Shown here piece by piece: positions 4,879 to 12,377 of a stretch of DNA of 12,377 bases. The translations under genes were made by a program, and so were the position numbers. Numbering within the stretch: position 1 is the first letter of the stretch; each line of letters begins with the position of its first letter. The stretch comes from Polyangiaceae bacterium (GTDB lineage: Bacteria; Myxococcota; Polyangia; Polyangiales; Polyangiaceae): assembly GCA_025936205.1 (NCBI GenBank), contig JAICTU010000268.1, positions 1 through 12,377 of the forward strand. The letters run 5' to 3'. The notes under the pieces were generated by a model that did no database searches, had not been told where the DNA came from, and saw only the letters and a list, made by a program, of their open reading frames with translations.

Positions 4879-6921
4879 TCAGTTCTTCAAGGCCGCGAAT
4901 ACCACCGCCCCAGGCGGTGTCGGGGTACCGTCGTACTTGTCGAGCAGGGCGGGGAAGGCGCAACGTTCAGGTGCCACAACCCACGCCCAAGACGTCCAGG
5001 ACGCGCCTAGCCGAGTGAAGTCTGCAATGGCGTTGCTGTAGGCCGCGGTTCCGCAGCCCTCCGCCCCGTCGTTGCCTGCTGCGGCGTCGCCAAACTCGGT
5101 CGCAAATATCGGGAAGGTCGCGGCGGCAGCGTCGTAGCCCGACGGCGGATTCTTCCAGCGGTAGGGGTGAGTGACGTAGGCAATGTTGACGCCAGTCAGT
5201 TGCTGCGCGGGCAGCAGGCTGTCGAGATCGTTCGCGAAGTCCAGGCCACCCGCGAGCACGAGGTTGTTGGCGCCAGTCGCTCGGATCGTATCGTACATCT
5301 GCTGCATGCCGGCGTAGGTGCCGTCGCCGTTTCGCCAAACACCAGCCGCGATATCGTGCGGCTCGTTGTACATCTCGAAGATCACACGGCCATCGCCTTT
5401 GTACTTGTTCGCGACCTGCTGCCAGAAGGTCAGAGCCTGTCGGTCGGCCATCTGCTGCTGCGCCGCCGGATTCCCCGACCAGTGCAGATCCAGGATGACC
5501 GCCATCTCGTTCTGCAGCGCCCACTGAACATTGCGATCGACGTAGGCTTGATAGTTGGCGTTGAACTGCGGATGGGTGCTCAGCCAGTAGCCCTCGCTCA
5601 GCGAGTACCGAATCACGTTGGCGCCGGTAGCCCACATGCGCTGGACGTCATCGCGCGTGATGCCCTGACCTGCCGGGTCGAATTCCATCGACGGCCTGGC
5701 CAGCCCCTTGAAGACGTGAACGTTGCCCGCCGCATCAAAGATCTTGTTGCCCTCGGTGTAGAACCCACCCGGTGCGATGGTATGCCCCGCGACGGTCGTC
5801 ACGTTGCCGGCAGGCGGCGTAGCAGGCGGAGGAGTGCGCAGGAAGTGCACGTCATCGATCAAGCAGTCGAAGCCATTGGGCTGGCTGTTGGCCTTGGAGT
5901 TGATCTGGACCTGGAAGGCCGTGAGCGCGTTGGTGTGCAGGCCCGTGCCGGCGACCGTGGCGTCGGTGTCGAGCAGCGTGTCAGCGAAGTAGATCTCGTA
6001 GTGGGTCCAGCCGTTCGACATCAGCACCGCGTTCTTGATGCCGTACTGGCGGCACAGGCGGGTGAGGGGAGCCACGCCGTCGAACGAGCACTGGGGTACG
6101 TCGACCTCGAACTCCGTCGCGTCGTCCGAGAATTTCATGAACACCGACTCGACCTCTTGCTTGCACTGCGCGAAGAAGCCAACGCCTGTGACCCCATCCG
6201 CCGCCGCGTTGTACAGGTCGCGATTGCCCGCGGCCGTGTCCGGCTTGAAGTTGATGCCGAAGCCGACGCCGTAGCCGGTGTTGCCGGGGGAGGAGACGTG
6301 CAGCGAGCCGCCGCTGTTGCACGGGCCCGATTGAGCGGCGTCGATCGCGAAGGCATTGCCGGCGCTGATCGGGTCCGATGGGGCCGTCGCCGCGTAGGAG
6401 AGCCAGCTGGTGCCGCCGCGCGCGCCGCTGGGGCCGGTGCTGGCGTACATCACGGGGGTCGGCGTGCTGAAGTCGCTGATCACGTCGGCGGCGGGGATGG
6501 TGAAGGTGCCGCAGTTGAGGTCGGCGGGCGCGCCACCCACGTTCACGGGGGGCGGCGGAGTACCGTTCGCGGCCGGCGTCATCGCCATGGTGCCGTCCGG
6601 CGTCGTGCCGCCCGGCGTCGTGCCGTCCGGCGTTTGCGTGCTGACCCCGCCGACGTTGGGATTGCCCTCGTTCGTGGGCTGACCGCCGACGTTCGCGCCC
6701 GGCATGGAGCTCGTGGCGCCCGGAGTGCTGGTGCCGCCCGGAGTGCTGGTGCCGCCCGGCGTCGTGGAGTTGTTACTGGTGCCCGCCGCTCCGGAGAACG
6801 AGCCGTTGTAGCCCGGGACCGTGTTGTTGTTGCTCCCCGACGGCGAGGAACAGCCGACCGCCATCCACGCGATGACGATTCCCAAGTTAGCTACGCAGGT
6901 CCCCAGATTTCGTTGGCTCAT
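4879..6921 (-). CDS. Lipoprotein glycoside hydrolase family 5 (cellulase-like) with accessory domain
   Basis: This encodes a 680-residue predicted lipoprotein that should hydrolyse beta-linked polysaccharide outside the cell, on the GH5 retaining mechanism. The ATG at 6921 gives a signal sequence ending in Ala-Val-Gly before Cys24; GGAG lies about 11 nt upstream. Residues 25-130 are a Gly/Thr/Pro/Asn/Ser linker with TPGGTS-type repeats. Residues about 135-365 look like a beta-rich accessory, possibly carbohydrate-binding, domain ending in DCLIDDVHFL. Residues about 375-680 are the GH5 barrel: conserved Arg438 (NVIRY), His480 (LDLHW), acid/base Glu520 in MYNEPHD, His585/Tyr587 (THPYRW), nucleophile Glu610 in ATEFGD, and a Trp in SWAWV near 645-647. 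All key residues are present. The substrate (cellulose, mannan, xyloglucan) cannot be told from this. It lies 221 nt downstream of the phosphoketolase gene on the same strand, with a hairpin between them, so it probably has its own promoter. Confidence 0.93.
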   Translation of the reverse strand: MSQRNLGTCVANLGIVIAWMAVGCSSPSGSNNNTVPGYNGSFSGAAGTSNNSTTPGGTSTPGGTSTPGATSSMPGANVGGQPTNEGNPNVGGVSTQTPDGTTPGGTTPDGTMAMTPAANGTPPPPVNVGGAPADLNCGTFTIPAADVISDFSTPTPVMYASTGPSGARGGTSWLSYAATAPSDPISAGNAFAIDAAQSGPCNSGGSLHVSSPGNTGYGVGFGINFKPDTAAGNRDLYNAAADGVTGVGFFAQCKQEVESVFMKFSDDATEFEVDVPQCSFDGVAPLTRLCRQYGIKNAVLMSNGWTHYEIYFADTLLDTDATVAGTGLHTNALTAFQVQINSKANSQPNGFDCLIDDVHFLRTPPPATPPAGNVTTVAGHTIAPGGFYTEGNKIFDAAGNVHVFKGLARPSMEFDPAGQGITRDDVQRMWATGANVIRYSLSEGYWLSTHPQFNANYQAYVDRNVQWALQNEMAVILDLHWSGNPAAQQQMADRQALTFWQQVANKYKGDGRVIFEMYNEPHDIAAGVWRNGDGTYAGMQQMYDTIRATGANNLVLAGGLDFANDLDSLLPAQQLTGVNIAYVTHPYRWKNPPSGYDAAAATFPIFATEFGDAAAGNDGAEGCGTAAYSNAIADFTRLGASWTSWAWVVAPERCAFPALLDKYDGTPTPPGAVVFAALKN
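6591..6635 (-). repeat. 15-nt tandem repeat in the GH5 linker (3 copies)
   Basis: There are three copies of a 15-nt unit at 6591-6605, 6606-6620 and 6621-6635 that differ at one to three positions. They encode repeated Thr-Pro-(Asp/Gly)-Gly-Thr in the linker between lipid anchor and accessory domain. Length variation between strains would be expected at such a site. Confidence 0.8.
6721..6756 (-). repeat. 18-nt tandem repeat in the GH5 linker (2 exact copies)
   Basis: The 18-nt units at 6721-6738 and 6739-6756 are identical and encode GGTSTP-type repeats near the lipid anchor. A degenerate unit precedes them. Together with the 15-nt array they make the long flexible spacer that holds the enzyme off the membrane. 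Confidence 0.8.
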
Positions 6922-7077
6922 CTCGTTCACGCTCCAGAAGTGCGGGCGCACGTGCCGCACATTGGCCGAAGGGTAGGGCCGCCCAGCCGCCCGCGGCAAC
7001 GAGATTCCTGCATCAGCAATGAAGCTCTACCGCTGCCTGCCAGCGATCGGCGTGATCCGAGGCATCGCACCAGCCCA

Positions 7078-7103
7078 GGGCGCCACAGAATCCTGCAGCG
7101 CCC
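7078..7103 (-). terminator. Candidate hairpin terminator after phosphoketolase
   Basis: GGGCGC at one end pairs with GCGCCC at the other. The inner five pairs (two of them G-U in RNA) extend this to an 11-bp stem with a 4-nt loop. It lies 39 nt beyond the phosphoketolase stop codon and about 155 nt before the GH5 start, on the strand of both. It has no U-tract. It supports separate transcription units or attenuated read-through into the GH5 gene. Confidence 0.5.
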
Positions 7104-7142
7104 AGGACGTGCCGATGAAAATACGCGTTCAGCGCCCTCGAT

Positions 7143-9521
7143 TTAGCTGGATTCCGCCGCCAGTGCCGGCGCTGGCCAGCGCCAGTCGCGCACTTCCGGC
7201 AGATCGACGCCCTCCGCGCAGATGTACTTGCGGTGCTCGGCGCGCTTCTGCACCAGGCGCTCGCGCAGCGCGTGGCCGCGAGCCCCCGTTTGCGGCAAGC
7301 GATCGATCACATCCATTGCGAGGTGAAAGCGATCGAGATCGTTCAGTACCGTCATGTCGAAGGGCGTCGTGATCGTGCCCTCCTCCTTGTAGCCGCGCAC
7401 GTGGATGTTGCGGTGATTGGCGCGCCGGTACGTCAGGCGATGGATCAGCCAGGGGTAGGAGTGGAACGCGAAGATCACCGGCTTGTCGATGGTGAACAGG
7501 TCGTCGAACTCCGGATCCGAGAGGCCGTGTGGATGCTCGCTCGCCGGCTGCAGCTTCATCAGGTCGACCACGTTCACGACGCGGATCGCCAGGCCAGGCA
7601 GGTGCGCGCGCAGGATCGATACGGCGGCCAGCGTCTCCAGCGTGGGGACGTCCCCGGCGCACGCCAGCACCACGTCGGGCGCGACGTCGTCGCTGGCCCA
7701 GCGCCACACGCCGATGCCCTGCGTGCAGTGTTGCACGGCGGCATCCATGCTCAGCCACTGCGGCGCCGGGTGCTTGCCCGCGACCACCACGTTCACATAC
7801 TGGCGACTGCGCAGGCAGTGGTCCATCACCGACAGCAAGCAGTTCGCGTCCGGCGGCAGATACACGCGCACCACCTCCGCCTTCTTGTTCACCACGTGAT
7901 CGATGAAGCCCGGGTCCTGGTGCGTGAAGCCGTTGTGATCCTGGCGCCAGACGTGGGACGAGAGCAGGTAGTTGAGCGAAGCGATCTTCTTGCGCCAGGG
8001 CAGCGCCGCCGTCACCTTCAGCCACTTGGCGTGCTGATTGAACATCGAATCGACGATGTGCACGAAGGCCTCGTAGCAGTTGAACACCCCGTGGCGTCCG
8101 GTGAGCAGGTAGCCCTCGAGCCAGCCCTGGCACTGGTGCTCGCTCAGCATCTCCAGCACGCGCCCCTCGGGCGCGAGCGCCTCGTCAGTGGGCTTGATCT
8201 CGCCCAGCCACTGCCGCGCTGTGACCTCGAACAGCTCGTCGAGACGGTTGGACACCGTCTCGTCCGGACCGAAGACACGGAAGTTGCGCGCCGCGTCGTT
8301 CTGGCGCGTCACGTCTCGCAGGAAGCGCGCCAGCACGTGCGTGTCGCCGATGCCGCGCACGCCGTGGTCCGCCACCTCCACGGCGTAGCGGCGGAAGTCG
8401 GGCAGCTCCAGGTCGCGCAGCAGCCGGCCCCCGTTGGCGTGAGGGTTCATGCCCATGCGCCGGTTGCCCCTGGGTGCCAGCGCCGCCAGCTCCGGCAGTA
8501 ATCGCCCACGCTCGTCGAACAGCTCCTCCGGTCGGTAGCTGCGCAGCCACTGCTCGAGCTGCTGCAGGTGCTCGGGGTGCGAGTGTGGATCGGAGAGTGG
8601 CACCTGGTGCGAGCGGGACGTGCCCTCCACAGCCTTGCCGTCCACGAACTTCGGTCCCGTCCAGCCCTTGGGCGAATCGAGCACGATCATCGGCCAGCGC
8701 GGGCGCGCGACCTCGGCGTGGGCGTGCGCTGCCTTCTGAATGGCCTGGATCTGCTCCACGCTGCGTTCCAGCGTCGTCGCCATGGCCTCGTGCATCGGCG
8801 CCGGCGTGTCCCCGCTCACGAAGTACGGCTGCCAGCCGTAGCCGCGCAAGAGCAGCTCCAGCTCGTCGCGACCGATGCGGGCCAGCACGGAAGGGTTGGC
8901 GATCTTGTAGCCGTTCAGATGCAAGATCGGCAGCACCGCGCCGTCGTTCCTCGGGTTCAGAAACTTGTTGGAGTGCCAGGCCGTGGCGAGCGGACCCGTC
9001 TCGGCTTCGCCGTCGCCGATCACACAGGCGACGATCAGCGCCGGGTTGTCGAACACCGCACCGAAGGCGTGACTGAGCGAATAGCCGAGCTCGCCGCCCT
9101 CGTGGATCGAGCCGGGGCACTCCGGCGACACATGGCTCGGGATGCCACCCGGAAAGGAGAACTGCTGGAACAGCTTCTGCAGCCCGACCTCATCGCTGGT
9201 GATCTGCGGATAGAGCTCGCCATAGCTGCCCTCCAGATAGGTGTTTGCCACCAGCGCGGGGCCGCCGTGGCCTGGCCCAGAGATGTAGATCATGTCGAGG
9301 TCGTATTTGACGATCACGCGATTCAAGTGCGCATAGATGAAGTTCTGTCCCGGCGTCGTGCCCCAGTGGCCGAGCAGCGTACGCTTCACGTCGTCGAGCC
9401 GGAGCGGCCGGCGCAGCAACGGATTGTCGCGCAAATAGATTTGCCCCACGCTCAGATAGTTGGCAGCTCGCCAGTACGCGTCGATCCGCCGCGCTGCTTC
9501 CGGAGTCAGTGTATTCGACAT
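7143..9521 (-). CDS. xfp: Xylulose-5-phosphate/fructose-6-phosphate phosphoketolase
   Basis: This encodes a cytoplasmic, thiamine-diphosphate-dependent enzyme that splits xylulose-5-P (and often fructose-6-P) with phosphate to acetyl-phosphate plus glyceraldehyde-3-P (or erythrose-4-P). The 792 residues match the usual family length of about 790-800. The ATG at 9521 is preceded by GAGGGGG at good distance and starts the typical N-terminus (about 15 residues before [17 protein letters not shown]); the longer open frame is not used. Family landmarks are [10 protein letters not shown] at about 52, SGPGHGGP at 81-88, the ThDP/Mg motif GDGEAETGP from 169 with Asn203 in [26 protein letters not shown] with catalytic-type Glu484, [11 protein letters not shown] at about 528-538, and [11 protein letters not shown] near 713. 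Nothing appears broken. It is divergent from the pectate lyase gene. No acetate kinase or phosphotransacetylase is in the window, so the fate of acetyl-phosphate is not shown. Whether it prefers xylulose-5-P alone or both substrates cannot be judged by eye. Confidence 0.97.
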   Translation of the reverse strand: MSNTLTPEAARRIDAYWRAANYLSVGQIYLRDNPLLRRPLRLDDVKRTLLGHWGTTPGQNFIYAHLNRVIVKYDLDMIYISGPGHGGPALVANTYLEGSYGELYPQITSDEVGLQKLFQQFSFPGGIPSHVSPECPGSIHEGGELGYSLSHAFGAVFDNPALIVACVIGDGEAETGPLATAWHSNKFLNPRNDGAVLPILHLNGYKIANPSVLARIGRDELELLLRGYGWQPYFVSGDTPAPMHEAMATTLERSVEQIQAIQKAAHAHAEVARPRWPMIVLDSPKGWTGPKFVDGKAVEGTSRSHQVPLSDPHSHPEHLQQLEQWLRSYRPEELFDERGRLLPELAALAPRGNRRMGMNPHANGGRLLRDLELPDFRRYAVEVADHGVRGIGDTHVLARFLRDVTRQNDAARNFRVFGPDETVSNRLDELFEVTARQWLGEIKPTDEALAPEGRVLEMLSEHQCQGWLEGYLLTGRHGVFNCYEAFVHIVDSMFNQHAKWLKVTAALPWRKKIASLNYLLSSHVWRQDHNGFTHQDPGFIDHVVNKKAEVVRVYLPPDANCLLSVMDHCLRSRQYVNVVVAGKHPAPQWLSMDAAVQHCTQGIGVWRWASDDVAPDVVLACAGDVPTLETLAAVSILRAHLPGLAIRVVNVVDLMKLQPASEHPHGLSDPEFDDLFTIDKPVIFAFHSYPWLIHRLTYRRANHRNIHVRGYKEEGTITTPFDMTVLNDLDRFHLAMDVIDRLPQTGARGHALRERLVQKRAEHRKYICAEGVDLPEVRDWRWPAPALAAESS

Positions 9522-9932
9522 GCTCGCGCCCCCTCTCGGGATCGATCTCCCGATCGATCGCCGTTCAAACCCCCGCCTCGTTCGCGATCGCACGCTAACA
9601 AAGCTCCAGCGTTCTCCCCAGCGCCCGAAACGCAGCAGGTCGGCGCGCGGAAGGCGGCGGAAAGCGTGCCCGGTTACCGACAGGAAACGCGCGGCGCTCG
9701 CGGGCACACCTGCGGCTGGCCGCCAGCACAGCAGACCGGCCGGGCGCTGACCTCAGCGATGTCGCGCAGGAACCCCGGCCCGGCTTTCACTCAAATCGGA
9801 TAACCCCGTTTCTGCTGCCAGGGTGTTTCATGCTGGCACGAGGCGGCAGGGCGATCGCCAGGATCGCAAGGGCCTTTCTAGGTCTGGATCAACAATTCGT
9901 GATGGGCGAGCGGCCCTCGCGCATGAACGGGC
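9522..9932. other. Divergent promoter region between phosphoketolase and pectate lyase
   Basis: This 411-nt region must serve both the minus-strand phosphoketolase and, unless the transcript starts elsewhere, the plus-strand pectate lyase. I see a GATCG-rich palindrome cluster next to the phosphoketolase start (9540-9559, plus GCGATCGC at 9584-9591). A 6-bp dyad (TGCCAG at 9816-9821, CTGGCA at 9833-9838) lies about 95 nt upstream of the lyase start. No clear -35/-10 pair is visible on either strand, and no gene is recognisable. Confidence 0.55.
9540..9559. promoter_or_regulatory. Paired GATCGATC palindromes upstream of phosphoketolase
   Basis: GATCGATC at 9540-9547 and 9552-9559 are separated by 4 nt. 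Each is self-complementary, so the pair is both a direct and an inverted repeat. The nearer copy ends 18 nt before the phosphoketolase ATG, just upstream of the ribosome-binding site. It could be a repressor operator or form an 8-bp hairpin in the mRNA leader. A further palindrome GCGATCGC lies at 9584-9591. The function is inferred from position only. Confidence 0.4.
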
Positions 9933-11297
9933 GTGAAGCAAACGTCGCTCGGTTCGCTCGCTGTGGTGATCGCGGCCGGTGTGTGGGTCGCCTGCGGTGG
10001 CTCGCCGGCGCCGACCGGCATGTCCGGCGCGGAGGCTCCCGGGTCCGGAGCGCCGAGGAACGCGCAGGGCCCCGGCAATTCACAGAGCCCGAGCAACTCG
10101 CAAAGCAACAGCTCGACGCCCGCCGTGGGCGACGACCTCGGCGACCCCGGCGGTCGCGTGATGGAAGGCAATCCCACGACGATGCTCGGACCCCTGATGG
10201 GCGCGGCAGGCTCCGGAAGCACCGGCGTCCCCACCATCGGCGACCCGATCGGCAACGTCGTCGAGCCCAGCGACTGCGTCATCCCGGCGCCTTCGAACAC
10301 CCCGATCGGCTACGGCGCCGCGACCACCGGCGGCGGCAGCGCCACCCCCGTGCTCGTGGCCAGCTTTGAAGAAGCCGTGGCCGTGCTGGCTGACTATCGC
10401 AAGGCGTTCAAGGACGGCACGCAGCAGGCGCTGGTGGTCCGCTACACGGGCAGCTTCGACTATGGCGCGATCACGGACGTGTGCGCGCAGCACAGCAAAG
10501 ACGCGCAGACGCTCGAGGTCAAGGAGATGGAGAACGTCACCTTCGAGGGCGCTCCCGGCTCCAGCGCGAACTTTGGTCTGCACATCAACCGCGCCAAGAA
10601 CGTGATCGTGCGCAACATGACCATCGGCTTGCTGCCGGGCGGCGACGCCTCGGACGCCATCACCATCGAGGGCAACGGCACGAACGGCGACGTCGAGAAC
10701 GTCTGGATCGATCACAACGAGCTGTTCAGCTCGACCAAGGACGACTGCGACGGCGCCGGCGACACGGAGTTCGACGGCTTGATCGACATCAAGAAGGGCG
10801 CCCGGCGCGTGACCGTCTCCTACAACTACCTGCACGACCACCAGAAGACGGGGCTGCTCGGCTTCAGCGACAGCGACGACACGGAGCGCTACATCACCTT
10901 CCACCACAACCGCTACGAGAACGTGGTCTCGCGCACGCCGCTGCAGCGCTTCGGCTTCACCCACCTGTTCAACAATTACTTCGGCCGGATCCTGAGCAGC
11001 GGCATCAACGTGCGCATGGGCGGCGTGGCCTTGATCGAAGCCAACTTCTTCGAGAACGCCGCGAATCCCGTCACCTCGCGCTACTCGGACGAGGCCGGCT
11101 TCTGGGAGCTGCGCAGCAACCACGTTGGGGCGGGCATCACCTGGACCACGGAGAGCGATACGCTCGCCAACGCGGACCGCTGGCAGAGCACCACCAGCTT
11201 CCCGGCGGGGGAGCTCACGTATGCCTATACGCCCGACCGCGCGGAGTGCGTGAAGCAGATCGTGCTGGCCACGGCCGGGGCGAAGCTCACCGACTGA
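9933..11297 (+). CDS. Pectate lyase, polysaccharide lyase family 1 (PelC-like), lipoprotein
   Basis: This encodes a 454-residue predicted surface lipoprotein that should cleave polygalacturonate by Ca-dependent beta-elimination. It starts at GTG 9933: an in-frame TGA at 9924-9926 rules out anything upstream, and the resulting N-terminus is a signal sequence with Cys21 in WVACGGS. The Shine-Dalgarno is weak. Residues 22-110 are a Gly/Ser/Asn/Pro linker. Residues about 115-454 are the PL1 beta-helix, with VWIDHNELF at 257-265, Ca-binding-type acids in DTEFDGLIDIKKG (277-289), HDHQKTGLLG with Lys305 and SRTPLQRFG with Arg334 and Arg339, which line up with Lys190, Arg218 and Arg223 of Erwinia PelC as I recall that protein. 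The conserved INPVTSRY-like AANPVTSRYSD and a C-terminal ECVKQIV also match PelC. All catalytic residues are kept. The lipid anchor is unusual against the freely secreted Erwinia enzymes. Pectin rather than pectate as substrate is less likely but not excluded. Confidence 0.95.
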   Translation: MKQTSLGSLAVVIAAGVWVACGGSPAPTGMSGAEAPGSGAPRNAQGPGNSQSPSNSQSNSSTPAVGDDLGDPGGRVMEGNPTTMLGPLMGAAGSGSTGVPTIGDPIGNVVEPSDCVIPAPSNTPIGYGAATTGGGSATPVLVASFEEAVAVLADYRKAFKDGTQQALVVRYTGSFDYGAITDVCAQHSKDAQTLEVKEMENVTFEGAPGSSANFGLHINRAKNVIVRNMTIGLLPGGDASDAITIEGNGTNGDVENVWIDHNELFSSTKDDCDGAGDTEFDGLIDIKKGARRVTVSYNYLHDHQKTGLLGFSDSDDTERYITFHHNRYENVVSRTPLQRFGFTHLFNNYFGRILSSGINVRMGGVALIEANFFENAANPVTSRYSDEAGFWELRSNHVGAGITWTTESDTLANADRWQSTTSFPAGELTYAYTPDRAECVKQIVLATAGAKLTD

Positions 11298-11340
11298 GCC
11301 GCGGGGCGGAACGCACCAAGTCCGGCAAAACTCCCGAAAC

Positions 11341-11361
11341 AGGGCCGGGATCAGGGCCGGG
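11341..11361 (+). repeat. Short direct repeat between pectate lyase and pgm
   Basis: AGGGCCGGG occurs at 11341-11349 and 11353-11361 with 3 nt between. It lies in the 163-nt gap after the lyase stop. It may be incidental to the local G/C richness. Confidence 0.4.
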
Positions 11362-11384
11362 CCTCCGACGAGCGAGCGCTTCCC

Positions 11385-11400
11385 GGCGCCTCGGGGCGCC
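11385..11400 (+). terminator. Candidate hairpin between pectate lyase and pgm
   Basis: Two GGCGCC palindromes (11385-11390, 11395-11400) separated by TCGG form a 6-bp stem with a 4-nt loop. Flanking CC and GG could extend it past a bulge. It lies 87 nt after the lyase stop and 60 nt before the pgm start. No U-tract follows. It may end the lyase transcript or structure the pgm leader. Confidence 0.4.
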
Positions 11401-11438
11401 TGCCGGTTGCCCTCGGTCTACGCCTGTGCTCGAGTGGA

Positions 11439-11454
11439 GGCTTCTCGAGGAGCC
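11439..11454 (+). promoter_or_regulatory. pgm: Hairpin overlapping the pgm ribosome-binding site
   Basis: GAGGAG at 11447-11452, 8 nt before the ATG, is the ribosome-binding site. GGCTTC at 11439-11444 can pair with GGAGCC at 11449-11454 (one G-U pair) around a TCGA loop, covering most of it. A competing pairing uses CTCGAG at 11429-11434 with CTCGAG at 11444-11449. Two exclusive structures around the site could tune translation, but the stems are short. Confidence 0.35.
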
Positions 11455-11460
11455 CCTGAC

Positions 11461-12377
11461 ATGACCACCAGTCCGCTTGCCGGGAAGCCGGCGCCGCTCT
11501 CCCTGCTCGTCGATGTGCCGCGTCTGATCACGGCCTACTACACGGAGTCTCCCGATCCGTCCGTAGCGGCGGAGCGGGTGGCGTTTGGTACATCGGGCCA
11601 GCGCGGATCCTCGTTCAACCGGGCCTTCAACGAGGCGCACATCCTGGCCATCACGCAGGCCATTTGCCTGCACCGGCAGCGTCAGGGCATCACCGGGCCG
11701 CTGTATCTCGGCATCGACACGCACGCGCTGAGCGCGCCGGCGTTCGCCAGCGCGCTCGAGGTGCTGGCGGCCAACGGGGTCGAGGCGATGATCTCGGAAG
11801 GCGACGAGTACACGCCGACGCCGGCCGTCTCGCACGCGATCCTGACCTACAACCGCGGGCGGCGCGAAGGCCTGGCAGACGGCATCGTGGTGACGCCGTC
11901 GCACAACCCGCCGCGCGACGGCGGGTTCAAGTACAACCCGCCCAACGGCGGCCCCGCCGACACGAACGTCACCAACTGGATCGCGAGTCAGGCCAATTCC
12001 TTCCTGGAGGCCAAGCTGGAGGGCGTCAAGCGCATGCCCTACGCGCGGGCCGTGCGCGCCGGCACGACCCATCGACACGACTACGTGAAGGCGTACGTGG
12101 AGGATCTGGGCAACGTGATCGATCTGGACGCGATCCGCGCCTCCACGCTGCGGCTCGGCGTCGATCCTCTGGGCGGCGCGGGGGTACACTACTGGGCCCG
12201 CATCGCCGAGCGCCACCGCCTGAACCTGAGCGTGGTCGAGGACGTGGTGGACCCGACCTTCCGCTTCATGACCGTGGACTGGGACGGCAAGATCCGCATG
12301 GACCCGTCGTCGCCCTCGGCGATGGGGCGGCTGATCGCGCTCAAGGATCGCTACGATCTGTCCTTTGCCTGCGACAC
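11461..12377 (+). CDS. pgm: Phosphoglucomutase (alpha-D-glucose phosphate-specific), C-terminus cut by window edge
   Basis: This encodes a cytoplasmic enzyme interconverting glucose-1-phosphate and glucose-6-phosphate, which links glycogen/polysaccharide turnover and sugar-nucleotide synthesis to glycolysis. The first 305 codons are present; the E. coli-type family is about 546 residues, so a little over half is seen. The ATG at 11461 has a clear GAGGAG. Early landmarks are AFGTSGQRGSS at 41-51 and the phospho-serine loop VVTPSHNPPRDGGFKYNPPNGG with catalytic Ser147, typical of the bacterial Pgm branch rather than phosphomannomutase. The window ends in SFACDT, which is where the Mg-binding D-x-D-x-D loop of the family begins, so the metal site lies just outside. 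It follows the pectate lyase on the same strand by 163 nt with a hairpin between. Co-transcription is possible but not shown. Confidence 0.96.
   Translation, partial: MTTSPLAGKPAPLSLLVDVPRLITAYYTESPDPSVAAERVAFGTSGQRGSSFNRAFNEAHILAITQAICLHRQRQGITGPLYLGIDTHALSAPAFASALEVLAANGVEAMISEGDEYTPTPAVSHAILTYNRGRREGLADGIVVTPSHNPPRDGGFKYNPPNGGPADTNVTNWIASQANSFLEAKLEGVKRMPYARAVRAGTTHRHDYVKAYVEDLGNVIDLDAIRASTLRLGVDPLGGAGVHYWARIAERHRLNLSVVEDVVDPTFRFMTVDWDGKIRMDPSSPSAMGRLIALKDRYDLSFACD

Noticed and set aside
5167..7146. 659-codon plus-strand open frame opposite the GH5 gene
   Set aside because: It is in codon register with the GH5 gene, has Arg/Val/Ala-rich composition without domains, and the minus strand shows complete GH5 catalytic motifs.
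7233..8501. 422-codon plus-strand open frame opposite phosphoketolase
   Set aside because: It is a register shadow of a highly conserved full-length enzyme on the minus strand; its product has no recognisable features.
9834..9849. TGGCACG resembling the -24 half of a sigma-54 promoter before the pectate lyase
   Set aside because: The required GC-containing -12 element (TTGC) is absent at the right spacing.
10080..11123. 347-codon minus-strand open frame opposite the pectate lyase
   Set aside because: It is a register shadow; the plus strand carries intact PL1 motifs and a signal sequence.
11287..12216. 309-codon minus-strand open frame opposite pgm
   Set aside because: It is a shadow of pgm, whose catalytic serine loop is evident on the plus strand.

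Overview
The window most likely comes from a high-GC myxobacterium, and I would guess a Polyangiales/Sorangium-like deltaproteobacterial lineage. The evidence is the strongly G/C-ending codons, the secreted proteins with DUF4215 (myxobacterial disulfide) repeats and Cys-rich tandem repeats, and several lipoproteins with long Gly/Ser/Thr/Pro/Asn linkers. This placement is inference from protein style; there is no rRNA or other marker in the window.

Layout. Positions 1-754 (minus strand, cut by the window edge) encode the N-terminal part of an exported protein with DUF4215 repeats. Upstream of it on the same strand, 1060-4098 encodes a predicted lipoprotein of 1012 residues with about 120 cysteines. 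It has ten or so six-Cys repeats, a CTDC-like Cys/Asn-rich middle, a run of 21 prolines and one more six-Cys repeat at its C-terminus. A 780-nt stretch without a recognisable gene (4099-4878) follows and contains several dyad or repeat elements. Positions 4879-6921 (minus) encode a lipoprotein glycoside hydrolase of family 5 with an accessory beta-sandwich-like domain. Positions 7143-9521 (minus) encode a full-length phosphoketolase. A 411-nt divergent region separates it from a plus-strand PelC-like pectate lyase lipoprotein (9933-11297), and the first 305 codons of phosphoglucomutase (pgm) run off the right edge (11461-12377).

How the genes may fit together. The right two thirds look like carbohydrate use. 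Two cell-surface polysaccharide-degrading lipoproteins (GH5 and PL1) flank a phosphoketolase, which converts xylulose-5-P or fructose-6-P to acetyl-phosphate, and pgm links glucose-1-P and glucose-6-P. Co-regulation is a hypothesis; no regulator, transporter, acetate kinase or phosphotransacetylase is present. The left third is a pair of structurally different Cys-rich surface proteins of unknown function.

All six genes are well supported by protein motifs. Long open frames opposite them are codon-register shadows caused by avoidance of TTA, CTA and TCA codons. I saw no tRNA, rRNA, CRISPR array, insertion sequence or phage gene. I found no clear new multi-gene system. The most unusual object is the giant Cys-rich lipoprotein with its repeat architecture.
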